From Ectocarpus siliculosus (taxonomy: Eukaryota; Sar; Phaeophyceae; Ectocarpales; Ectocarpaceae): DNA of 30,286 bases. The stretch lies in NCBI GenBank assembly GCA_000310025.1, contig FN649750.1, positions 3,893,679 to 3,923,964 on the forward strand, given 5' to 3'. The notes beneath the pieces were generated by a model, which had not been told where the DNA came from, made no database searches, and saw only the letters and a program-made list of their open reading frames with translations. The translations under genes and the position numbers were made by a program. Positions 9,903 through 21,900 of the stretch are shown piece after piece; positions within the stretch are counted from its first letter, which is position 1; each line of letters starts with the position of its first letter.

Positions 9903-12900
9903 GTGCAGACAGACGCAGGAGGAATAGTGCGTGGTGTTTGCTCCAGAGAGAGAATGATACGTCACGCGCCAATGATGGCGTGCTTTAAGACTCGTGAGCA
10001 TCGAAGTCAGTCCGCCAAGGCGAACGTGTGTCTCAATCGCAAGTCCAGTCTACTTTAATCCAGGCAGCACCTCGCGTTGACTAGACTGATGCTGTACATG
10101 AACGGCGTAGGAGTTCCTGGCCATGGTTTGTCGCAATGGTTGGGTAGAGCAGAGCGTACACGATATCGTGTTTTGCAACAGCGAGCGGTGGTTGAGCGGC
10201 AGCCGGGACGATGCACTGCAGACAGCACCCGTCGAAATTCAGAGCCCATCCACCCTTGTCGTGCACAGGCGCTCAGGAGCAGCGCTCCTCTCGAAACCCA
10301 TCGCCAGCAATCCGACAGAGACGTGCGCGAAACCGGTGAGCAGGGGCGACGAGAGCGCCGCAGCGCGGCGGCGAGTACGGCGACACCGTTCGGCAAGGCC
10401 GAAGGTGGCGGGGCCCGGGGAGAGAATCTGCAGTATTCTTCGGCGAAGGAATCGAGTAGAAACGAGCATGCGGCGTTCGGTCGGGTCGCGGGGGCTCCGC
10501 ACAATCTGGCCGAGGTGTCATCGTCGCTCGGGCCAGCAGAAGCTCGCGCTGAAACAGAGCAAGCACGGTGGGAAGGGGAGAAAGAGAAGGGCTCCCAACG
10601 CCAAGTTCCGCGTCGGGGGGAAGTGGCATACGAGAACGACGCCACCCGCCTCCAGATAGAACAAGGGCGCCAGGGCGAGGGCGCAGATCACTACCGCATG
10701 GCCACGAGGCAGCAACAAGTTTTTCCCGGCGGTGAGAAAAGGCAAGGGGCCACGATGGTTGCGGTGGCGGCGGTCGAGGAGGAGGGAATGCGAGCTCAAA
10801 GGCCAGATGCAAAACGTGTCGTACTTGGGGGAGCAGGAAGAGAGCCAGAAGAAAGGGGATCGGCGGAAACGAACCGGGCCGACGGCATGGTGATAGACGG
10901 GGAAGACGACGGGATGGAGATCGACAGGCCCGCCCGCAGCGGGGAAGCCCGCCCGGGGGGCATTCAGCGTAGAGTTGCCGACGTCGATTTTGAGACGACA
11001 GACGGACATTGGCCAGGGGAGCGTTCTCTGTCGAGACGGCGACGGCGGCAGGACGCCGGCGGTGAGGTTGTACCAGTTGAGGGGGGTGCGGAGGCAGCTC
11101 CCGGCCAGAACCAGGGGGCTGGGGTCGAGGTCGGGAACACCGGCGTGTGGGAACACATGGAAGGAGAAGGTGAGGGTATGGGGGAGTGACTGACGGTGGC
11201 GAAGCAGGTAATCGCCTGGATTAAGAACATCGGCGAGTGAAACAAGCCAGTGAAAAAAATCCGGCATTTTCACTGGCCCGTTGTACATGAATGCGCAGGT
11301 TCTATAACGCCGATGCGGTGTGTACGCGGTCCAACATCGTGATACCTCTAGAGTAGAGGTTTCCCCTTGCCCGTAGTCTCGATCGTCTAACCCTGAGCTC
11401 CCTGTGACCCGCCCCGCGTCTGCTTCCATCGTAACCCTGTTGCGTTCCTTCGTCGCACCGCAGACGGCACTCCAACGGGCGGGACCATCATGAAAGTCAT
11501 GATAGCTGGCATTGAGGTGTCGGTCCCCTTGCCGCCAGAGGCCTTTTGCGCCTGGAAACAGCGATCCTCGCCGGCGGGGCTGCCCGGGGCTGAGGATGGC
11601 GAAAGCGACGACAGGGGCAGCAGCAGCAGCAGGACCCAAGCCGCCGCCACCGCCACCACCGACCGTCGACCAGTCGCGTTCACCACCAACAGCGAATCCG
11701 AGGCAACACGAGGAGTAGCCCCCGGCGCCGCAAGCCTTGGCCGCGACGATCGTACCCGTTCTTCTTCTACGCCGCGGGCCTTTTCCTCCGCCAATGCAGT
11801 CGAAGGTATCGCTAAGGTCGGTGCGTCTGAGGACGACCAGCAACGGCCAGACGCTGACACCACGAGACCGTTCGCTCCAGGAGAAGATGATTATGACAAT
11901 GTTGGCGCTGGCGGGGTGCTGTCGGCGGGAGACAATATCAACGCCGGCGGCTCGGGCCCGGCACTAGCGTTGGGGAGTTACGACAAGACTTTCTCTGTGG
12001 GAGACGAGGGCGACGCCAACACCGGCGGAGAGAATCACCAGCGGCGACGCTCCTCTTGGCAGGCGGCGGCCGCGGCAACGTCGACTAAACCTGCGACTGC
12101 TGCTGTACAGGAGGTCCGTCAGATCGAGGATGGTACCCGCTCACGACGAAGCAGCCAGAGACATGTGCAACTAGGTTCGGCGCCCTTGGACGAAGCGCTC
12201 GCAGACCGGCCGGGCAAGTTGCACGGCCACCATTACACGGTAGGCCCGACATCCGGAGACTCAGCAAACGTTGCCGAGACAGTGGATGGTAACACAGCGA
12301 GGAACACACCGGTAACGACTGCGACGGGAGCGGCAGGGGCTACCGGAGAAGTAGCAGGAGGAGGGACGTCAGCCAATGCGGATGGCAAAGGCGGCAACGA
12401 AGTATATTTCGCGTCTTCATCGGAGGAAGAAAACGAAAACAAAGACGAAGACGCAGGTGCCGTAGCCAAAGAAAACACCCACCTCCCGACAGACGAAGCC
12501 GAAGGAAGGAGCCCCGGAGACAGCAGCGCGGATGGTGGTGTGTTCGACAACTCTAGGCGGAGCTTTGGGACGTGGGGTAGCAGGAGCCGGATAGAAGAGG
12601 ATCAGGCGGCCGCGGCCGCTGCTTCAGCGTTCGCTGGAGGGGTGGGCTGGCGGAAGCTTCGGCGCGATACCGTAACGGCTTTGGTGCGGCAGCTCGGAAG
12701 GTGCCTGTAGTGGTCTACGGCCGGGTCTTAGTTTGAGGGGCCCGTGTACGGGTCGCAATTTAGGTTTTCTGTTGGCATGACCGGAACAGTGACGCGTGGA
12801 GTGGAGAAGGTTTGGCCGTTGTACCTTGCTGGTGTGAGCAATATATCGATGTTATTTGAGCTGGATTATCCGACTCATGTTATGAGGTAAAACAAAATTC

Positions 12901-15900
12901 AGTCCATTGTTCTCTGTCCCACGCATCCACTTTCCAACGATTTCCACGCCTGGCAAAGCAGGAGGCGCCAGAGCACAACTCTTTCGCCTCCGAATAAACA
13001 ATGACTCGCGTGATGTTTGGTATGAGCTGTTCTGTAGACTTGAGCAGGGGCTTATCATCGCCGAAGCACGTTCTGTCTCTTTTTGAACGACGGCCAAAAG
13101 GGTTACTCACCCATCATTCCCCGACAGTCACCACTCCCCTCTTCCCTCGCACCCGATGCTGCTTTTCACGAACGATAGAGCCACCGCGGAACGCGACAGG
13201 ACATTGCAACAGGTGAGCCTGGTATTGCGAGAACGAGGTTACTCATCTTGCGAGCGAACCACAAGAAACCACGCGCTCCACATCGGGCTTCGTCTAATGC
13301 ACCACAGGAAGACTGTTTCATGCCTTTGCTTGCCGCGGTTTAGGTTATGAAACCGGTAGTCAGCTGCTGTGACTCGGTCGAGCGGTGGTACTGCGAGAGT
13401 GTTTGCCGCCCCATCAACTTGAAAACATGGCATCGGTCAACCGCCGGCGGCAGGCAACACCTGAGTGCACCCCCCCCCCCCTCAATCTGCCTCGGCTCGA
13501 ACCCCTTCAATAAATCCCCCCTGTAAAGTCCTGGCCCCGTACAGACAAGGATGGCGAAGACGGCTACCTCCCACCGTCGCCCCCGCTCCGGCAGCGACTT
13601 GACCACCACCACCGGCGGCAGTCAACACCGGCACCGTCGCCGGTAGCGGCCGCCACTGCCCCAGCCTCTTACCATGACGCCGAAGGCGGCAGCGGTGCCT
13701 CCCTGGGCGAAGAGTTCTACGGCGGCGGCCGCCGTCGTCATAGTGAAAGCAGTCGGCGGCGGAAGAGTGACGGCAGCAGGGGAATTGTCGACAACAGCGG
13801 CGGCGGCGGCGGCGGGAGGAAAGCGGGGGAAGACATTGGCAAAGTGCGCCTCGAGGCGATCCAGGCGGCAGGTGGAATGCCGTTCGGGTTTCCAGTAGAC
13901 GACGGGTGTGGCGGTGATAGCGATGGCGGTTGTGGCGGCGTTGGAAAAGGTGGTGGCGGTGGCGGCCGCGGTGAAAAAGGCACTGGGGACCGGACCGCGG
14001 TGGGTACGGCTACAACATCGGCAACAGCGATAGCGCACGCGGGAAAGCCAGGAGGACAGGAAAACACACCGCCGGAACCGCGGCGGCAGGCATCAGAGAC
14101 AAGGATAGCAGGGTTTGACTCCGAGGTAAGGCCTATCTCCATTTCGTCTCCGGTCGTGGGGCCGCGGGGAGAAAGGAACGGCCCCGGACACCCTGCCACG
14201 ACGTCCGCGGCTGGGTCAGGGACGCGGCCAGGGGCGGGAGGTTCGGGTTGTATCCCTCCGGGTGGGCAGCTGGGTTCGTCGAGGGTTGAAGCGGCGCGGT
14301 TTAGCGTGATTTCTATTCCGTCCCCCGCTGGCCAGTTCGGTTGCTCTCCGATGCCGAGGAGCATTCGTCAAGCGGCGTTACTCATGCGGGGTGCCATCAG
14401 GTGCGTTGTTCGTTCCATCTGTTGAGGTAGAGGGAGGAGACACACGTAGTGCCCACAAGACATGGTACAGTGTAGAAGATGAGGGACGAGACGTTCACGA
14501 AAAGAAGTTTGGAGGATTGCTGTGTCGCACGCCCGGAACTTCTTACGACGGCATGGCGCGCGATGTGTCTGCTACGTACGACTGAAGTACTCCTGAATGT
14601 TGTGGGAAGGCTCCAAAGAGTCGCGGCGGGGTTTCGAATAGTAGCGAGAGCAAAAAGCTATTTCTTGGGACGCCGTTAACAGAGTCATCCTTCGTAGAAA
14701 ACGATTCGCCTCAAACCCCCTTGCGGCAAGCTCGTGACAGAGTAGCGTACCAGTACAGGTCAAGCGCTTGTCAAACTGCATGGTTGATTTGCACGTCTTC
14801 ACGGTGTACGCAAGAAGCCCCCCCCCCCCCCCCCCCCCGGTGTTTGCCATCGGGGTTGGGTTTTCGTCGCTTGGCAACGACGTTGTAAAACAAGCCATTT
14901 CACTTCGTGAACTCGGCAACCAGGTTACCGTTTTTCTTTTTTTTCCTGTTTTTTTTTTGGCGGTAACCATAATGGTGGTGGAGTAGATCATGTTGTGCGG
15001 TGTCGAGAACCCTCACTCTGCGCAAGGGGGATGGTCGCACCACGTTATGTTAAAATGGTCAAGCATCCTGGAGGCAGTTACACAGCAGTGCTTATAACTG
15101 TCTCTGGAAGTGAAAGCACCAGAAAAAAAATCAAGTCATACGTAGCTGTCATCCGTACGTCAGGAAGTAAGCACAAGATGCCGAACACCCTTAGCAGGAT
15201 GCAGCGCACCCTTCATGCGACTCGCCGAATACCTCACGGCGCTTCGCGCTTGGTGATGTGAGAGCCTGGTCCGGTGAGAACTCGGCGTGCTCCGTCCCGG
15301 CTTTGTAGGGATGCGAAGTCAATGGTCTAACGACTACGGCATGCACGGCTATGAGTACACCCCCACCCCCCCCGTGGGCGAAAGCCCCGACGGTTTTAAG
15401 TGAGATCTACGTTGCGCATGGCACGACCAAGCAATAACGAGTATGCGCTCCCCTCTGAAATCGCCTCGCGTGCGACCCGTTGCGTGCAGCACCAACGCTA
15501 CAGCCAACGAAGAAACTTTACGCGCAAACACACAGATCATGAACCTTCAAAAGCATTCCCTGATTTCAGCCGCAGTACGGCCGGGATATTTTCATTGGTT
15601 AGCCGGTTCGCGCGGTCGATGCTATTGAAACAAGAACGCAAACACTCACACATGCACACCTAAGAACGTTAGTAAAGCACACACACACAGATCGCCCCTC
15701 GCCCCTGCTTCCGTCCGCTCCCACCAGGTCGCTCGTCCGTCTAGTGTTGCTCAATGCATGGAAGAGGTGGACACAGAACGAGCTGCCGCCCCTCTTGCCT
15801 CCGAAGGGACCAGCGGAACCTCCGTCCGAAACCACCGACCAAAGCCGCAGCGAGCGGCGGAGGCACGCAGGCGAGGCAGGCCTAGGCGTAAGTGTAGGGG

Positions 15901-18900
15901 AAGCCGGGGGGAAGGAGGGAGGCGGCGGGAACGTGGATGCTCCCGCGGAGGAGGTGGACGCGGGGGCGGAAGAGGACGAGGCCAAAGAGGGCGTGTGGAG
16001 GCGAAGACAGGCCCTTCTTCGTAAGTAGCCGTTCGTGTTGAGGGTCTCAAGAGAACGTGGTAACTCAGGCTACGAGGGTCAAGCTGGCTCACGTAGTTGA
16101 TCGAAACTAGGAGTCAACGGTAGCGGCCAGTTGCCCCGGCGGAAAAAATCGCCAATTCCCCCAAATCGTAGTGTATAGGTTAGCCAAAGCTCAGGAGTCA
16201 CTCTACTGAGAGGTCAAGGGTGGGGACATGAAGCGGGAGTTCTCGATCTGAATGTGTCGTCCTGCGACTTTTGGACTTGACGCCCGCCGGTACCAGACCA
16301 CGATGCAACGACAAAGTGACAACGTTCTTTCGTCTTTCCGTTTCTCTCCAGTTGCTCCCGCGGTCTCCGCCTGAGCACTTGACGCAACTGTTTCCGCCGC
16401 ATCGGCGCAAAACGGCAACGTGCCGAGTTGTTTGCTGTATAGTCTGCATTCATTCGGTACGCAACACGCCGAAAATGTTGCAGTGGCTGAGGCCCACAGC
16501 ACCGGCCTCTGTTGTCTTGAATTGGATAGCCAGTTTACAGCTGACCCCCAACTGTTGAGCCAGCGAGCACTCTGTCAATGGCGTCCCCATTCTCGTTAAC
16601 CATGAGAAAACCCCCCCCGAGCCCTCTCTACGCCCTGTCCTACTCGAATCGCTGCTGTCGATCTCCTGGGATGTGCGTGTGTTTTCACCATTTCCATCGA
16701 CCACGCTAACCGGCTTGTGTGTGTGTGTGTGTGTGTGTGTATTTCCACGGTGCACATGCAGTGTCCTTCGTCGACGGCCCAAATGGAGAAGATGAAGAGG
16801 GGGTCACCGCTGAAACCGCCACCGCTCCCGTCGATGGTTCTGCTAACCCCGGTTCTGACCGGTTCGGAACAGCGCCGGGTGGTGGGAGCGGAGGAGTCGC
16901 TTTGCCTGACGACAACCGGCCGGGAAATGGCGAGAGCGAACCGAGGGCAGCGAAACCGGGCGTTCCGGCGAAGGGCGACACGGCCGCCGAACCACCGCCG
17001 GCGTGGCGGGAGACGGAGGAGAAAGGAGAGGACGAAAGGGGGGGTCGCGAGAGGGTCCGGGGGACGGATGAGAGGCAGAGGAATAAGGAGAATGACGTTC
17101 CGCTGTTGGTGACGACTGAACGGTTAACGCAGGAGGTGGCGCAGGTGATGAGCACGGGAGGGGGATGCCTCGGGGTAACCTGTCTTGAAGTAGCGCCGAC
17201 CTGGCAAGATCAGTGCGCCCGCATGCCGGAATGCGGCACAGACAATTCGAACCGGTGCATATCATTATTGCTTTTATTAAGTTTTCTCACTGGGAGTGTT
17301 ACTGTTGGGGGTGTGCGGCATCTTGTGTCGCCCGTTTCCTTGATCTTAGGGTAGGTTTTTGGTTTGGGCACATGCTGACCCGGAAAAATACTTCCGTCGT
17401 GGGTGGTGCAGTGGGGGAGGTGTTGTTCTTAACGGGTTAATTCTTGTGTACTCGACTGTGTCAGTAATCCCGCGGGTAGCTTCCGCGCCGTGACACCGCC
17501 GCAAGAAGAGCTGTGGGTTGTGCTTTACCCCTATCGCCCGCTGCCACTCGCTAAACAGCGTCGTGATGGCGCTTACCACTGCTGTCGGGAATCGAGACGT
17601 ATGTCCGCTGCTCTGTGATGCTTCCTCCCACGCCCCACCGCCACCTGCCCATCCGTGTTTCGGTGTTGTCCTGTCCGTCTCCTACTAGCAGTGCTCCGAA
17701 CCCATAAGCCATTGGGACAAGCGGGAGCGAACGCCAGAACAGCAACCTACCCATCGATTCGCTCCTGCGGCTGCTGCTGTTGCGATTGCCGACCCTACCG
17801 TTGCACCGTTGCTGTCTCCGCGGAGCCCGGAGAGCGGCGCCGACCGCACCTCCGCCGTACCGACCCCGGGCAGCCGGCGCTCGCGCAACTCGATGCAGCG
17901 CCAGACTTTCTCCGTGTCCTCCCGCTCGTCCTCTCTGGAAGAATGGGGGGGTGGCTACCGCAGCGCCCCCCGGCGCCACCCTTCCCCCCCGTGCGAGAGC
18001 GCGTTCCCCTCCCCGCCTCTTTCTCCGTTCGTTCGCCGCCGGCGGCGGCGGCATCCGATGGCCGATCGCCGGCTGACCTACGATCAACCGACAAACTACC
18101 ATCATCCGCAGCACGCTCTTTCCGCGGCAGAGGCGGCGTACGCAGATCCCACCGGTGATGCCGCTTCTCCGGTCGTCGTCGATGCCGCCGCCGCTCACCA
18201 CGGCGGAACGTCTCCTTCCATCCACGGGTACGGCTACCGCAGCCCGTTTCTGGGCGTGAGCGACGACGACGACGGGAGCACCAGCTACGGTGGTCCGCGA
18301 GGGAGGCATTGTTCGAGCTCCGCTGCTGCGTCCGGGGCGGCGGCAGTCGCGGCGACGGCAGCAAGGGAGGCCCTGGAGGGGTGGACGAGGCCGGTGCTCG
18401 AGGGCGGCAGCGCGCGACTAGCGGAAGGTGAGGCGTATCAACGAGGGGGGGGGGAGGGGGGGTACTCATAGCCGTGCATGCCGTAGTCGTTAGACCATTG
18501 ATCTCGCATCCCTACAAAGCCGGGACGGAGCACGCCGGGTTCTCACCGGACCAGGCTCTCACATCACCAAGCGCGAAGCGCCGTTAGGTATTCGGAGGGT
18601 CGCATGAAGGGTGCGCTGTATCCTGCTAAGGGTGTTCGGCGTCTTATGCTTATTTCCTTGCGTACGGATGACAGCTATGTATGACTTATTTTATTTTCTG
18701 GTGCTTTCACTTCCAGAGACAGTTGCAAGCACTGTGTAACTGCCTCGAGGATGCTTGACCATTTTAACACAACGTGGTGCGATCGTCCCCCTTGCGCGGG
18801 GTGAGGGTTCTCCACTCCGCACAACATGATCTACTCCACCACCATTATGGTTACCGCCAAAAAAAAAAACAGAGGTAAAAAAAAAAACAGTAACCTGGTT

Positions 18901-21900
18901 GCCGAGTTCACGAAGTGAATTGACTTGTTTTACAACGTCGTTGCCAAGCGACGAAAACCCAACCCCGATGGCAAACACCGGGGGGGGGCGTATCAACGAG
19001 GGGGGGGGGGGGGGGGGGGGGGGACCAAACCACGATGGCAGTCATCCGGCGGGGGGGNNNNNNNNNNNNNNNNNNNNNNNNNNNNNNNNNNNNNNNNNNN
19101 NNNNNNNNNNNNNNNNNNNNNNNNNNNNNNNNNNNNNNNNNNNNNNNNNNNNNNNNNTACGCTGCAGCACTGACTCAAGGTGGTTGAAAACTTATTTTTT
19201 CTCCATGAATCCCTGAAGCCTACCAAAGGCGGCGCGTATCTCGAGCTCGAGCCTCGATCATATACGTGCCATGTTATTCAAATAGGTAAAGGTATGTTGT
19301 TTCAAATATTGTAATGGGTCTTCGGAGGGCAAGTCGTACTACACCACAAGTGTCTGCCAGGCCCTCACCAAGAGGCGGTCCTTGAGGGCCTTGAGGCAGG
19401 CGTCACGGGCCCTCTGCGCGTCGGCGGAGGAGACGCTGCGGATGTCGGGCACGTGCTGGAGGAAGGGCGTCAGGTAGTCCACCTGCCCGTTTGTTGTCAC
19501 AGCAAAACGACATAAACGAGGAGTGGACGTGGGGCCGGGGGACCAGAGCAAGGGGAGGGGGGGGGGGGTGGTTACTCATAATCGTGCATGCCGTAATCGT
19601 TAGACCATTGATCTCGCATCCCTACAAAGCCGGGACGGAGCACGCCGGGTTATCACCGGACCAGGCTCTCATGTCACCAAGCGCGAAGCGCCGTGAGGTA
19701 TTCGGCGAGTCGCATGAAGGGTGTGCTGCATCCTGCTAAGGGTGTTCGGCATCTTGTGTGCTTACTTCCTTGCGTACGGATGACAGCTACGTATGACTTA
19801 ATTTATTTTCTGGTGCTTTCACTTCCAGAGACAGTTGTAAGCACTGTGTAACTGCCTCGAGGAAGCTTGACCATTTTAACACAACGTGGTGCGATCATCC
19901 CCCGTTGCGCGGAGTGAGGTTTCTCGACCCCGCACAACATGATCTACTCGACCACCATTATGGTTACCGCCAAAAAAAAAAAACCGAGGTAAAAAAAAAA
20001 AAAACGGTAACCTGGTTGCCGAGTTCACGAAGTGAATTGGCTTCTTTTACAACGTCGTTGCCAAACGACGAAAACCCAATCCCGATGGCAAACACCGAGT
20101 GGGGGGCTTGTTTTACAACGTCGTTGCCAAGCGACGAAAACCCAAACCCCGATGGCAAACACCGGGGGGGGCGGCTTGTTTTACAACGTCGTTGCCAAGC
20201 GACGAAAACCCAACCCCGATGGCAAACATCGGGGGGGCGAACGAGGGGGGAGCGAGAAAATACCTACTCAGAACATGGATTAATGGGAAGAGTTGGCCGC
20301 TTCACCCATCCAGAGAACGATTTTTGCAAGGGTGCACGTACCACAGGCGGTGCACTCCTAGGATTGGTTTTCCCTACTGTAAAGACCGGCATGGTATTTT
20401 ATTTTTTTCCGAAAAGCCTAGAACAGGTTTTAGGTCTACAAATCGAGAGATACGTGGTTACGAGCTTGTTCCGAATGGACTGCAACCGTGGTTGTCGGAG
20501 CATTTTCGGAAGAGTTCCTCCGCGGCAAGCTAGTTCAACTTCTAAGAAGGAAGGGCGTGAAGCAAGACTCTATTGTGAAACCCATCGTGAAGAGAGGAGG
20601 GAGGTTTAGACTGTACAGGATCGGTAAGAGCGAAATAGGTTGTGATCAAAAACAGTAATATGTGGTTCGTCAGTCATCGAGCAGAAAGTGACACAGTATT
20701 TTCCTGCAAGCTGCCGCCTGAGAAGACAAGTAGTGTGGATGGTTTCAAGTACACCGGGCATCGGCTCAGCGTAAAACCAACGCGTCGATTTGCTGGATCT
20801 AGAAACCACAAGAAAAATATGTCGGGCGTGTCCTTGGGACTACGGCAATAAAACCACGAACGTTTCTCCACGTCCTAACCCTTACCCTCCCCGCCATTAC
20901 CCAACCCGACCTCATTTTGTCCGAAGATGAGCGCAACAAGTCTACCCCTTGGCGACCGCCGGGCAGCCCCGGCTCGGCCAACGTGGTAGGCACCGCGGTA
21001 GCGGCGACGGCGGCGGCGGCCGCGGCGATGGCAAGGTCGGCGAGGCCGACAATGAACCCTCACCGGAACAGAATCAGCCGTAACAAGGGTGGTCCGACAA
21101 GGCAAGGCTCGGTGGATAGGAGGGGTCCCCCCCGTGACGACGATTTTTCCCACGCGGGAGGAGGTTGGGGAGACGGGCGGGTGGGGGGCGGGGAAGGAGG
21201 GTCACCGGTGTCCGTGGGAGGGGCTTACTACGAGGAGAGGTTGGTCGGGCGAAGGTGAGAGCCAACTAATTGTTTGCTAAGTATGTTGTTGTTGTTGTGA
21301 ATGAATGTTGTTGTTGTTGTTGTTGTTGACACTGTTGCTGGTGTTGATGGTGTCATTGGGAGGGGCGCCCTCAGCGTGAAAGTAGTTCCGCTCCATCTGA
21401 TGCTCCACAGCTTTGGAAGTTCCTGGTGTTGCTGGTGCTATTGGGAGGGTAGCCCTCATCTGATACTTAACAGCTTTGGAGGCCTATTTCGTTCAGCGTT
21501 CGGGCACCTCTATTATTAGCATAAGCCACCACCACTGATATTCTCCGAGCAACACTCAAGCACCCTCCTTCGATTTCGACAGTAGATGTTCATTCTCCCA
21601 AAACCGTATACGGGGGAGACTGTAGATGGCCCCGCCAGCCCCACCACCAGGTGTGCAAGCCCCCCCATGCACCAGGTTTAGTGCCAGTAGCGGGCTACTC
21701 TTGCGCTACTGCATGAACACGTTCCGCGTGGCTGTTACAGGTTGCTACACCTCAACCCTACGCCCGGTGTTCTCGATCTCCCCAACGGTTATTACTTTCC
21801 AGGCCGCACTTCGTCCGGCCTTTTCAACAGCCCCCACTCACACAACGTAGGCTGCATAAGATACCACACCTCCTGGGTGGACCGCCAACGCTTGATTACT

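Noticed and set aside
10518-11843. 441-codon open frame on the minus strand
   Set aside because: It lies antisense across two plus-strand exons and the intron between them. The plus frames have better codon quality and phase-matched splice sites; GC-rich repeats leave the opposite strand open by chance.
14995-15261. Plus-strand frame within element copy A
   Set aside because: The other two copies of the element do not keep this frame intact, so it is not a conserved coding sequence.
17240-17260. Possible second tRNA B box (AATTCGAACCGGT)
   Set aside because: The match to the B-box consensus is partial and no A box or stem structure is nearby.
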